Positions 1 through 12,621 of a stretch of 64,000 bases of DNA are shown in pieces (within the stretch, counting starts at the first letter, position 1; every line of letters starts with the position of its first letter). The stretch is from Sanghuangporus weigelae. Its lineage: Eukaryota > Basidiomycota > Agaricomycetes > Hymenochaetales > Hymenochaetaceae. The stretch spans positions 3,596,001 through 3,660,000 of the forward strand of contig CP137318.1 of NCBI GenBank assembly GCA_033182465.1, read 5' to 3'. A model generated the notes under the pieces. It was not told the DNA's origin and did no database searches. It was given only the letters and a program-made list of their open reading frames with translations. A program made the translations under genes and the position numbers.

Positions 1-48
1 TTTAACTTACTCTAATCTATGTGATCAAAATTCTGACGCGCCCGCTAG

Positions 49-2641
49 GTCGCACAACTAGTCGGTTACATCTCAGAGCACGCTGCGTACCACCACGGCG
101 AACAGAGCTTAACTATGACAATTATTAATCTGGCGCAGGACTACATCGGTAGTAACAACATGAATTTGTTACTGCCGAATGGTCAGTACGGTACACGCGA
201 TCAGGGCGGAAAGGATCATGCCTCGGCTCGTTACATCTATACGGAGCCAGCGCCCATTTCCCGAGCCATATTGCATCCGAGCGACGACAACCTTCTTAAT
301 ACGCAGAAGGAAGATGGACAGCTCATTGAGCCGGAGTTCTACATGCCGATTCTGCCTCTTGTTCTGGTAAACGGCGCTGAAGGTATTGGTACAGGTCAGT
401 TACCGGACGATTGACAACGAACATGTACTGATAGAAGTATCCAGGTTGGAGCACGAGCGTTCCCTCTTATAATCCTGTGGATATTGTGAACAACCTAAAA
501 CGGTTGATGAAGGGCGAAGAGATGGAGCCGATGTCTCCCTGGTGGCGCGGGTTCAACGGCACCGTCAAGAAAGCTGGAGAGGGTAAATACGAGGTGACTG
601 GCATCGTGAAGAAGCTCAACGACACGACTGTGGAGATCACTGAGCTTCCTATTCATAAATGGACGCAAAACTTTAAAGCCGAGCTTGAGGCTATGTGTGG
701 TGAGAAGGGTGATGGTGCCGTTAAGGTAGGTCAACTGGAGGAGCCCGACTGTACATTGCTAATGTAATCTTGCAGGACTATAAGGAGCACCACGACAATC
801 GTAATGTCCATTTCGTCGTGACTATGGGTGCTAAAGAACTCGAAAAGGCCGAGGCACAAGGTCTTGAGGAGTACTTCAAGCTCTCGTCGAAGATCAGCAC
901 CAACAATATGATCTGTTTTGATTTCGAGGGCAAAATTAAGAAATACAACAATCCTGAGGAAATCCTTGACGACTTCTATCCTATTCGTCTGAGCTACTAT
1001 CAGAAGCGAAAAGTATGCGTCCATCTAGCCTTATATCGGCTCGGATCTCACGGTATTTGTACAGGACTATCTCGCAAATGAACTCCAGCTCGAGCACGAG
1101 AGACTATCCAATCAGGCTCGCTTCGTTCAAATGATCGTCAGGAAGGAGCTTGTGGTCTCGGGTCGCAAGAAGGCGGACATTGTTGCGGACTTGCGCAAGA
1201 AAAATTTCAGACCATTCCCCAAGATTTCAAAGGCGAAGGCCGCCGGAGAAACCGAGGACGCTCTGGAAGACGTTGAAACTGAGGAGCAGGAAACTGGCGC
1301 AAATTCCGACTTCGACTACTTGCTCGGTATGCCTATCTATAACTTGACTCATGAGAAAATCGAGAGGCTCTTGGAGCAGGCGAGGCTGAAGGAGGCTGAA
1401 CTTCTCGCTTTACTTGAGTTAACTCCGACTCAGATTTGGAACACCGATCTCGATAAATTCCTTGAACAATGGGAGGTAAGTTATCATCAGCTTGAAAATT
1501 TCATTCGCGCGATGCTAATGTATTGGTTGACAGCAAACATGCAAGGAGTGGGAGGAGGCCGCCGTCAAGGACTCCAGCGGGAAGGTCGTCAAGAAGAAGC
1601 AAGCGACGCTGAAAACACGCAAATCGCTGACCGGGCCTTTTGGGAAGAAGAAGAAAGACGATGATGATGACTCTGGCGACGATTTCGTACCCCCCAAAGC
1701 TACAGCCAAGGCCGCGTCGAAGAGAGAGCCTACTGAACGAAAGGTCTCAAAGCCGAAGACATTGGCGAAGAAGGTCGAGTCAAATGACGACGACAATCCG
1801 TTTACGAACGCCGGTCCATCTAGACCAAATACGGGTAAAGCAGCTGAGGCTGCAGGGCGTAAAGTCTCTCGACCGAAGGCGTTAAGGAAGGAGGATTCGG
1901 ATGACGACGACGATGACTATGTCAGACCAGCCGCGACGACCAAACGAACAGTTAAGGAAGAAGCTGATGTCTATGATGAACTTCCAAAGGTGCCGCTCAA
2001 GTCAAGGGCTATCGCTACCAAAGTGAAGGCAGCAGATTCGGATGATGATGACTTTATGGCTGGTGCGTCAAAGAATAAAGGAAAAGCTAAGGCCGCCCCG
2101 AAGCGCAAGAGGTATGCAATGAACTACTGTTTACGATACATCCTTACTCATGGACAGTTCCAGTCCCGCTGTCGACGATGAGAACAGCGACGGTACAGAA
2201 GCGAGACCTCCCAAAAAGAAAGCGCAAGTCGATCTCAGAAAATTCTTCGGTAAAGGCAAGGAAGACGAGCCTGAGACCAAGCCTCCAACGCCCAGTAAGG
2301 TGTCTGGAATGAAGCCAAAGTCAAAGCCAGTTCCTGCTAAGAAACCTGTTACGAAGAAGGCCGTAGTCAGTGATGATGAAGAGGACTCGGGCATCGAGGT
2401 CGGAGTGGTTGAGAAATCCAAATCAAGACCAGCGCCCGCGAGGAAGGCAGCTCCGACTAAGGCGGCGAAGAAAGTTGTGAGTGATGACGACGAGGACGAG
2501 ATGGAGGCAGAGCTAGCTCCTGTGAAACGGACTGAAGCGCTGAAACGAGCTGCGAGAGCTGCGCCAAAGAAGTATATTGACGTGACGTCTGACGATGACG
2601 ATGACGGAGGGAAGGATGATACTTACGAATTCTCTGACTAG
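49..2641 (+). CDS. TOP2: DNA topoisomerase II, C-terminal part (5' end outside window)
   Basis: Type IIA topoisomerase that passes one duplex through another during replication and chromosome segregation in the nucleus. Spliced model: 49-394, 445-725, 776-1012, 1065-1475, 1534-2111, 2158-2641, giving 778 residues plus stop, in phase at every junction. The first visible exon follows an AG at 47-48 and reads VAQLVGYISEHAAYHHGEQS, a typical Top2 breakage-reunion segment. The catalytic tyrosine is in ARYIYT (codon 232-234), followed by the conserved NGAEGIGTG split by the first complete intron (395-444). The last third is a low-complexity tail of alternating acidic runs (DDDDD, SDDDED) and lysine/proline-rich stretches, as in the poorly conserved nuclear-localisation and regulatory tails of eukaryotic Top2. 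The ATPase domain and most of the gate lie left of the window. Confidence 0.96.
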
Positions 2642-3096
2642 TTTATCGGTGGATGTTATGCGTGAAGAAGTGCATCTTTGTATTATACCTGTTGCCGGGA
2701 GGGAGTTGTATACCATAAATAGAGATTTCCTCCGAGAAGATTTAAGTTTCCGTTCGCTTATTAGAAGAAAGAAAGGTCGTGGGAATAAGGAAGCAGATAG
2801 TCACAACGGGTAAACGACGACGAGCTCACTTTTGCTTGCCGTCCTGCCCTTTCATTGACGCACCTCGCGTCCTTTGAGCTCAGCTCTCCGCCTCGTCCTT
2901 CTCTGCGGCACGTCGCTGAGCTGCATTGACGCGTGGCTTTTTGGTACTTGGTTTGTGGCTTGGCGGCATTTCTGCCAGTCCTCAATCATTGCCGACTCCT
3001 TATATCGTCCGTTCGATCTCGCGAGGCATTCGTACCTCCTCTTACTGAAAGCCTCTGCTCGGACGTTGAAGGGGGATTTGTGCGCAAATATACATA
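2642..3096. other. intergenic, TOP2 3' region and promoter of the next gene
   Basis: A 455-bp gap between two co-oriented genes. A CT-rich stretch around 2840-3060 precedes the next start codon, as is common in basidiomycete promoters and 5' leaders. No RNA gene, repeat or additional coding segment is visible. Confidence 0.5.
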
Positions 3097-6000
3097 ATGG
3101 CTGCTCAGCACCGACAGCAGCCTTCGCGGCTTTTTATCCCGCCCATGCTCAACTCGCAGCTGGCAAACTCAGTGGATACTAGGTCTATGTTTTCGCCTGC
3201 GCTTCAAACAGCCCATCAACCAGGATTCCCGCCGCTACCTTCAGCTCATCCGTTCAACCCTGGATTCCCGCTGCAAACTCCAGTACAACCTTCATTTTTT
3301 CCGCCTAATGCACCTCCCCGGCAGATGGGCCATGGGCACCGTCCGAGTATAGCTCAGATCCCTTCTATAGGTATGCAGCCACCAATACCGATGACACCGT
3401 TTGGATCCCAGTTTCCACCTCAAATGTTGCATGGCGGTGGACAGCCCAATCCCTCAGCCCAACCCTTCGTGCCGAAGAGCAGGCGAACACCGTCGATGAT
3501 TGGAGGACCACCCAAAGCACCGTTGGGAGGACCGAATAGAAAGGTTAGCCCGCTTCCACCGTCCTCGCAGGTGGCAGCAATTGCAGAGAAGGTGAAGGCG
3601 AAGAAAATCCCTGTGAAAATTCCCATCGAATCAGAGCGTGATGGAGAAGACGTGTACGGGTCGAAGAGATCACTCTGGTCAAGAAAACCCGTTTCTCCTT
3701 CAGATCTCGAGTCGCCGGCGGATTTGGATCCACCGGAGATTTTCACTGCTGTTTCATATCCAGATGATGAATATAGGAAACATCTACCGCCCACGGTCGA
3801 CGTGTTTCTCCCGAGCAGAGTACGTGTCATATCACTAACTGTCAATGAGGACCTCGCATAATTTCCCTATATTGATTTCAGGCCGCGTGGGACGAGATGA
3901 AGCAGAGAGAAATTGATGAGAAGCTCGAGAAGCTTGGAATTGAACGAAGGGCTGAATCTGGTCACTCAGATGCGCTCCATACGCGTGGACGTGCCGCTTC
4001 GGTAAGTTGGATAGATGCGCCTTAGGATCATCTGCTCATTCCGTGAATAGATATCTTCCCCTGCTGATCCTGCATTGTTGACCTTCAAACTCAACATGTT
4101 GCAGAAACAACAAAGTGCTTCGAATTCTATCTCAACTTCTCCGCAGCCGCATACGGCTTCCGTTTCTCCCAACCCGTTACTACTTTCCCGTTTGCAAACG
4201 CATGGGCATAGCATGTCTCTCGCACAGTCTCCGGCTTTACCTCTTCATGTCCCTAATGGAAAGGTCCCAGTGAAATCGGACTCGCCTGTTAGCCAAGATG
4301 ACGTACCCCAAGCAAGCTCACCGGTTGGAATTTATGCGCCGCAAGGTCGGATACCTGCTCAGCTTTACGTACCATCGGCACCTTCGCGTACTGAAAATCG
4401 ACCAGATTTCATTCGTGGATTTGGTTTAGACATCCCTGAAGAGGTGGAGGAAGGGCTAGAGGCCCAAGATGCTGGGACAGAGCATGCTGCAGATCGCACT
4501 ATTACTGATCAGCCAAATGGCCTCGAGGACAACGCACCTCCATCGGATGCAGTACAGTCTGGCAACGTGCAGTCAAACGAGGCCGCAAAGGAGGGCACTC
4601 ATACCCGACATGTGTCAAGAATATCCGTTGCTCTGTCCATTGGTTCGATGTCAAAGAACTTGGAGGAAACGATGGTAGGGCATAGTAGGCATTCAAGCCT
4701 GGCCGCACCGTTGCAAAGCGTAGAGCATAAGTCCGAAAGTACTGCTGATGCACTTAATGAATGGACCGGCTCAGAGTCGGATCTTTCTGATGATCAGGAG
4801 GTTAGTTGCTCGGATCAACTTATTCTTCATATTCATTCGTTGATGCTTTTGCGCAGAGTATCGGTGAATGGTCGAATCCATCTGACGAGGAAAGAGCTCG
4901 TCAAGAAAGATCACAGAGGCGATATCTGAGACGTATGAATCGAGAAGCTGAGGAAGAGCCGCGCCGGTTGCCGGAGTTTCCGAAACCGCCTCAGGATAGA
5001 TACATTACTCGGAACGACGACGACGACATCATTTCCAACCCAAGTGACGAAGGTCGACATATGACATTTAATAATCATGCCATAGACGGATTGCATTATC
5101 CGCATCCCGTGGCAGATCCAAATGCCCGTGCAAGTCGCCCTTTACCTCCCGTGCCTCACTCCCGCGATCCTTCAAACCAGTACTCGTATTATGGCTCCCT
5201 TCGATCCCAATCACCTGATCGTTTCACGAGTGGACAATTAAGTCTTCCAGTTTCTCGTCCAGCATCGACGCGCCATACAAAGACGCCTAGTCTGTCGTCA
5301 TCAAAGAAAGAACTCAACCCATTCGCAAAACCTTTCGTATTTGTTGGACGAGCTCCCCCCGCGCCTGCTCCTGCTGCGCCTGCATCTGTTCCAACGTCCA
5401 CTCAGAGTGAAGCTGGTTCTTCGTTGGCGCAAAGTACTGTTCCAAGGCACTTCCGGACACCCTCCTTCGGTACGATGCGGAAATTGAATGTAGCTGCGCA
5501 AGAGTTTAAACCTGGAGCGTTCACGTTCCGTCTACCAGAGGGCGTTCCTAAATTGTCTTTCCCAGAGCCTGCGCCTGAGAGTTCTCGACCTCTGCCTGAG
5601 CCTCCGGCCATTGGGATAACGAGAGCTGTTCAGGGCCGAGAAAAGAGGCAAAGGACTAGCTTGTCCGATGCGTCGTATGATTCGTATGATTCGGAAGGCG
5701 AAAGGGCAAATGACTCAATGACAAGCTTCCGCTTCCCACCTGCACCTGAGTCTACGATGGTCTTTACGCGCTCAGCTCCAACATCACCGTCGCCCGCGGT
5801 GACTCGTACCGCGACGACGTTGAATACTTCCACCAAGCCGGGAACTTTCTCTGGCTTCTCTAATCTACCTCCTACTTTACCTCCTCCTCTTGGGCAAGAA
5901 GGGTCCTTGCCAGATGGTCTATCCATAACTGACTTCCCGTCCATGAATGCAACACGTGGGTCTGCGCTTGGTGACGATCAGCAATCACCCGAGATAACTT

Positions 6001-9000
6001 TGCCGAATATGCAGAAGCAGAAAAGAGCACCGATACCACTCGACTTCAAGCACCCAGTTTCGACGAACATGGTGCCCGCAGGTTTATTCAAGAATCTTGG
6101 CACTGGTGATGCTGAAGGTGCACGGAACGGGCGTACCCATAGCGGTAGCCTTGATTTCCCTGACTCAAGGAGCGACGTATCTCTGGACGATTTGTCTATG
6201 CCTGCGATATCTCGTAAGGTGACAAAACGTATGCCAAAGCCCGAGGACCTGGACGTAAGCGAGGACGAGTTCGAGGGAGCGTCAAATGCGTCGAACGATG
6301 GTGTTTCACATGGTGATGAAACACAGGCGACTCGACCTGAAAGTCTGGCTTCGCGAAGCTCAATACTTCCTCCCGATGTTGCTAGCTATAGTCAAGGGCT
6401 CCGCCTTGAGGATAGGATTGAAAGTTTCCTCGACCATAAGATAGACGTGCTCCGGAATGATCTTTTGGCTCAACTCAAAGGCAGTGGGTTCATTAGTAGC
6501 TCGACGGATGAATTGGTCAGGGAAGCTATGGCTATGTTCCGTACTCAGCTCCGTGACTCAGCGGTGAAGAGCCTCGGCGATAATTCTATGGAGGCCCACG
6601 GAGAGCTCGATTTCGAGCTCATAAGGGGTGTTATTGAACAAGGCCAAGAGGATATCCGCAAGAATATTCAGGACGACCTTGCTATGATCCTGAAGAATAT
6701 TAGAGATACAGAAGGCACTACAACGCCGGAGTCTATTCTCGACCTGATTCGGAGTGTTCAGGAGCTCAGGGCTAATGTTCTAGCTTCGAGCGCACATGTC
6801 GCGGAACGCTTAGACGCCATCGAGGCGGGAGCACCGTATAGAGGCGTGCAATTAGATAGGGAGGGTCTTATTATGGACATCTTATCTGGCTTGACACCAC
6901 ACCTTGCAGCGATTCGCTCGGAGCCAATTGATTACGAGGGCCTGACTGCACAACTCTCCCAAGCGGTCAAGCCGCATATCTCCCAACTGATTGATCTGGC
7001 TTCGGATAAACGCGAAACGGCCGGATTGATTGTCGAACAACTCATGCCTGTGCTCCAATCTTTCGCTTCGGAACCAAGAGAATTTGATACTGGCGACCTG
7101 GTTGCTGAGGTCTCAGCTACCATAAACAGGATTATCGCACCTATCGACACGCACGCAATAAAGGAGCAAGTTGCAGATCTTGTAGTTGAACGCCTGGATT
7201 CGCGACTTGCGACTCGTGACAACGACGTTGCAATTAACTTCGAGAACTTGAAGAGTAAGATCACGGAAGCCATTTCTCCCCTGCTCGGGCAATTGAGCAG
7301 CGTTGGCGATGGCGTGGAGTCTCTCAGCTCTGAACAGAGTTCTCTGTCGCATGTGGCTCGCGAGTCCTCTTCCAAACAAGCTGATGCTCTGCGTGAATTG
7401 GCAGCTTTATCCGAGCAGCTAGGCAGTTTGGCAGAAACACTTGCGAGTGTTCAATCGCTCGTTTCGAAGCAGAACGAGGACTCGAATACTCGTAACCAAG
7501 TGCTGGGTCGCATCGAGGCGTCGATAAACACGAAGATTATTTCTGGTGCAGGTCTGTCGAACGAGGAAAGGGAAGAAATTCTATCCGTGAATCGCGAAGT
7601 GCTTGCTCGCCTAAATCCGATTTCTGACTCGATTACTTCTGCTCTTTCGACTGTTGGAGAGCAACACGGAGAAGTACTCTCTCGTCTACAGTCCATGGAT
7701 GACTCGTCGCAAGAGATGCGCAAATTGAACACGCAGAACGCGGAGCTACAGAATCAGCTTAACAGAGCTAGATCTCAACATGGGCAAATTCGTGTCCAAC
7801 ACGAAGAACTAGCAAGCAAAGTCGTTTCTGCAGAGGAGGAACGTGATCAACTTCGAACGAAGGTGGAAGAGTTGAATGCAGCTGCTTTGGCTCACGTCGC
7901 CGAGTTCGCGGCGCTTGAGGCACGCAATAGCGAGCAAGAACGTGCCATGCATGTTGCACTGGAAAGACTGAAAATCTCGGATGTCAACGCTCAGACTTTC
8001 CAGGAGCGCATCGCTGAACTTGAGAAGGCGAATCGGGAGATGATGCAGGAGAACCAGCAGTTGAAGCTGAAGGTCTGTCTTTTATTCTTTGATACAGCTG
8101 GCCATTGTGCTTACAGTTGGACGCAGATCAACCGCCTTGAGATGCAAGCCGAGTTCGCAGCGAAGGACAAAGAGTCGACGTCACAGGCTCTGAAACTCAT
8201 GCAAGAAGACCGTGACCGTCTCGCTGCTCAACAATCCCACTGGGAAGAGTTCCGTGACGCGGCAGAGCAAATTGAGAATCTTGCTAACCTAATGAGGAAC
8301 TCTGAGTCTGAGGAGATGGCCGAGTTGAGACGAATAAGAGATCAGAGCAAGATCCTGGAGGGCGAGCATGAGGCACTCAAGAGGCGACTCAAGGAGCAGG
8401 AGAGTAAGTTTGCTAACGTGGAACGATCTTCGGCAACCGCGAGGCAAAATCTTGCTCAGGCTCAGCAACGTTCTGCCGAGTGGGAGAGGAAAGCTAGGGA
8501 GTTTGAGGGTGAAGTTGAGCGTCTTACGACTGCACTCGATCAGGCTGAGCAGACGAAGAACCAGCTTGATGCTGATTATTCGTTGGCGAAGCTTCAGCTT
8601 GAAGAAAGAGAGGCTGAGGATCGTATAGTCGAGGTGGGTAATGTTCTGGACCTGAGCATAGAAGCATAGAATATTAATACGTCTTCACAGGATCGTGAGA
8701 GGAAACTTGAAGAGCAGGTAGCCGCGCTCAAGAACCAGATGAACAGCCTTAGCTCGGAGCTTGAGAAGGAGCGCCGAACTTCTCAATGGCGCAGATCTCG
8801 GGAACAAGAACGAGGACGGTCAAGGCCTACTTCCACCGAGTACCAGCCTTCTGAGCCTCCGACGCCGCGTATAAACGGCAAATCGCTCCCGAATGCTTCT
8901 GCGAGGTCGAGTGCTGTTGTTTCGCCTCAGCCGAATTCGTCGACCTGGGATTCTATGCATGCGCCGAACGTGATACCGTCGATATATGGTAATGTGCACC

Positions 9001-9110
9001 CTGCGTTGACGAGGACACAGAGATCGTCTATATATAACTCCCGCGCGGCTTCTCCGACGCCGAGTGTTGTGTCTACCGTCACCCGAGGGGAGGATGGGTG
9101 GTTTTCATGA
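3097..9110 (+). CDS. large proline-rich coiled-coil protein of unknown function
   Basis: I do not recognise the family. Model: 3097-3819, 3882-4001, 4051-4800, 4857-8072, 8127-8633, 8691-9110, about 1911 residues. The start is the first ATG of the frame, with A at -3. Residues 1 to about 240 are Pro/Gln/Phe-rich and disordered. A charged segment follows (exon 2), then a long Ser/Pro-rich linker with several acidic SDxE patches. From about residue 860 to 1750 the protein is almost continuous coiled coil (heptads rich in Leu, Glu, Gln, Arg), ending in a Ser/Pro/Arg-rich tail. The 54-nt intron 8073-8126 has no stop and a length divisible by three, but removing it restores an unbroken heptad run (QLKLK joined to INRLEMQ). 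The architecture resembles a cytoskeletal, spindle-pole or polarity scaffold; that role is inference only. Confidence 0.85.
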
Positions 9111-10090
9111 TTTCTGTTTGATTCTTTGACTTTATTCTGATCAAGGTGTTTAGATAGTTATCTGTCCATCTTTCTATTGTTCATCATATGCTTTCGTCTT
9201 CCTTTTGTAATTTGCTCATCGTGGATTTCGTCTCCCTACTGCAAGTCAAGTCAATGCATCTAGTTCCTTTTCTTTATGCTACACTCATCTCGTTTTCAAT
9301 ATTTCTTTCCGCACTCACATTCTCACATGTTTCACATCATATACCTGTCGTGGGGATACTAACCTATTCCATCTATCCTCTGAAGTTACACTGCTCTTTT
9401 AATCCTTTTTAATCGCTGACTTTTTCTGTTCTGTGGTATATACCGGATTAACTGTTGACTCATTTACCGTGGTACCCCTCTCGCAGTGTACATTGAGTTG
9501 ATCCACTCAGATATGAATCATACCTGGATATCGTAATCATTGTTGGTGTTGAGTAGGATGAGCGAGTCAGGAGCGAGTCGGAATCCCAAACCATGGATGA
9601 ATAATAATTATACTCGACGTCTCTTGTCGTCGCTGAGTGATCTGAAACAGAATGAAGAAATAATTGAATATTGAACATATTTTGTGGTGTTGTATTACAT
9701 CATACTGTATCACTACTGACTGGCCGACGATCGGTCCCGCGCCGCGCATTGATCCTGCAGGAGTCGGCCACACGCGCATTACAACAACGCAAACACAATC
9801 AGTTTCACCCCGCCCCTCTTACCTCACTTCACCGCGCACCTCAGCTCGACTGGCGATCTACTTTGCTCTCAACCTCTACCATCAATTTGGACTCGGCTAC
9901 TTGGTTCGAGTCTGCAAGTCCCCGACGCATACGTATACGCAATATAATTCGATACACAACTCGATAGTCACCAGAGGATCAATCGCGAGCCTTCGCAGGG
10001 CGCATAGAACAGCAACATCATCAAGAGGAACGTGAATTACCGAGCCATCATCGCGATTACTACTACTTCCCATACTACCGCAACGGGGCA
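9111..10090. other. intergenic, 980 bp
   Basis: This lies between the coiled-coil gene and the oxysterol-binding protein gene, both plus strand. The first part is T-rich and looks like 3' UTR. From about 9780 the plus strand is CT/CA-rich, like a fungal promoter or leader. Open frames here (for example 9664-10035) show no recognisable domain, and I do not call them genes. Confidence 0.5.
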
Positions 10091-12113
10091 ATGATGGGCA
10101 TCCTTGGGCAAGCCAGCAATGCACTGCGTGGCAGGCCTCGTGGCGCCTCACTTGAGGATAATAAACCGATCGAGGATAGCGAGCCGGATGATACGTCTGT
10201 TCTGTGCGTGCACACCTCCTTTCTCTCTGCTTGCTTTCTTGCTTCCCTTTGCGCTTCCTCTTTTTGTAATTGATTGGTTTGCCCTCTTACAACCTTCGCC
10301 CTTCCTTCGCTTCGCTTACACTTGAGAAAATGCTCCCCACGCTTGTGTGCAATGATGCTGACCACGATGAGGTTAGGGACGAGCAGGAGGGATCTATCAT
10401 TTCGAGTATCATTTCACAGCTGCGGTACGTAGTCCGCACTCAGTCTCTCTCGGGACTATCATCGCTGATCTCTTTATCTGTTTATTCATTCCGCCTCGCT
10501 ACGATGACATGATGCCGATGTTATTAGAATCGGGATGGACCTCCACCGCGTAACCTTCCCGACATTTGTCTTAGAGCCACGCAGCATGCTAGAACGAATT
10601 GCGGATTTCATGTCTCATCCCGAACTTATATTCGGGTCAGTATTTCACACATAACCAGCTCTCTTGCAAGCCTCATGCTGAGACTCTTGAGCAGGGCAGA
10701 AAAAGTCGATGATCCTGAAGAACGATTCCTAATGGTCTTACGATACTATCTGAGCGGATGGCATATCAAGCCTAAGGGCGTGAAGAAACCGTCAGTTTGT
10801 CTTCGTCTTTTTCACATGTGTCGGGGATTGCTAGGTTTGTGCTGAATGTGATATTTTTTTGTTTGGTAGATACAATCCTGTTCTTGGAGAGTTCTTCCGT
10901 TGTCGATATGACTATCCTAATGGCACTCAAGGCTTCTACATCGCTGAACAAGGTGTGTACTCGCTTTTCATTCTCGACTTGATCCTCTTCTGATGTGGAT
11001 CATCATGACTATTTCCAGTTTCGCATCACCCTCCTATTTCCGCATATTTTTACATCTCACCCGCGAATAAAATACGGATAATCGGTGAGATAAAGCCAAA
11101 ATCTAAGTTTTTGGGTAATAGCGTGTCAACGACGATGGAGGGGGAGAACAGAATCACGTTATTAGGGAGGCCGGAGGACGGTGGTGCGTATTACGTCCTT
11201 ATGCATCCGATATGCACGATACTGACTTGCTGTGTTTACATGTACTGCGTTCATTTGATGAACAGAGTACGTGATCACGATGCCGAACATGTATGCTCGT
11301 GGGATATTGTTCGGAAAGATGGTGTTTGAGCTTGGAGACACGTGCGTTGCGAGGAACGAAAAGACGGGTATGCAGTGTGATCTTGACTTCAAGACCAAGG
11401 TGAGTAAGAAAACACCCCGGTTCCACAACCGGAAGCAAATTTTAAAAACTATTATTTCCGTGATCTAAGGGCTTCTTCACGGGGACGTACAATGCCATCA
11501 CTGGACGAGTGCGACACAATGGTGTGGACATTGGCGAAATCTCAGGGCGTTGGTCGCATGCGATGGAATTCAAGCCCTCGAAGCCCGGGACTCAAAAGTG
11601 CATACTATTTGACGCGGACAGCGAGCAAGGCAAGCACATCGCGGAGAAGATTGTTCTTCCGGAAGAGGAGCAGGAGCCCACCGAATCGAGGAGGCAATGG
11701 CTCGAGTTGACTAGGGCAATTGTGAAGAAGGATATGGATGCTGCCACGGATGCCAAGTATGCTGTTGAGGATGCGCAAAGGGAAGATAGGAGAGTGAGAG
11801 ATGAGAAGGGGGAAGTGTTCGTCCCAAGGTTCTTCGAGAAGAGGGAGGATGGGCGGTGGGTGCCGAAGATCGAGTGAGTATCCTTGTTTTTGAATACGGG
11901 AGATGGAAGTAAATCCTGACTACCTTGCAATTCAAATTTAGAGTACCCGACGACCCGGAAGAAGCGACACGAATCGTGGAGGAATGGATCTGGCCTTTGA
12001 CGAAGGCTCAATCTCACGCGAACTCTATTGAGTCCAACTCTACTACCAATTCCAAGCTTCGACCTCAACCTGGGCAGGAACACCACCCTGGGACACTGAC
12101 GAACCATGACTGA
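10091..12113 (+). CDS. oxysterol-binding protein-related protein (ORP/OSH family)
   Basis: Lipid-transfer protein that exchanges sterol or phosphatidylserine against phosphoinositides at membrane contact sites. Model: 10091-10203, 10377-10424, 10528-10635, 10695-10790, 10870-10952, 11019-11183, 11266-11399, 11470-11873, 11942-12113, giving 440 residues with phase kept throughout. The ORP fingerprint EQVSHHPPISAY is present, with the EQ and SHHPP parts joined across the intron 10953-11018. Upstream is IGMDLHRVTFPTFVLEPRS and downstream is the usual GxF.GKY-like strand region. There is no PH, ankyrin or FFAT segment, so it is a short Kes1/Osh4-like form. The first intron (173 nt) is the least certain; I chose donor 10204 and acceptor 10376 because they have a strong GTGCGT, a CTGAC branch site and the right phase. 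Confidence 0.93.
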
Positions 12114-12621
12114 ACATTGAAGCACTCAACTGTCCGGTTGCGCTCTTCTGCCATATTCAATCCAGCTAACCAGACTAATTAAATTTTTTCCACCTTTGCA
12201 AGACGTTCACGTGTTGACCTTAGGGCCAAGTACGGTATATACAATCCATTCATCCGTTCACATACACATACATCCATACAGTTATTATCCTAAAGAGTCC
12301 GGCCTTGTGCAACTGACGGCGCTGCACAAGTGGATTCAGGTTCCTGCCTTCTCTTTATGTATTTATTCATCCCCATTTTGTCTTTCTGTTTGCTTTTTGA
12401 CTGTTTCCTCTTTCTCCTTACTTTTTCCATCTTTGACGACGTATTGTAATGACTGATCAATTAAATTCTGATAAACTCATTGGATGGGATGATGGATCAT
12501 TGATATTGTGAATCTCTTGAAGCTTTGGAGGCTTTGTGCTTCCGGTGATGTATAATTCGTCAGACGAATCTTTCGTGTCGTATAACGGAGGAAGAACCAG
12601 AATACTGCATTTAAGTCTGTA
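12114..12621. other. convergent 3' region between ORP and BRL1 genes
   Basis: A 508-bp gap where two genes point at each other. The plus strand is T-rich with several AATTAAA/TTAAAT-like motifs suited to polyadenylation on either strand. No other feature is seen. Confidence 0.5.

Noticed and set aside
10208-10371. Alternative first intron of the ORP gene (donor 10208, acceptor 10326 or 10371)
   Set aside because: It is possible in phase, but its donor is weaker than GTGCGT at 10204. The chosen pair with acceptor 10376 gives a clean SVLDEQEGS join and a well-placed branch site.
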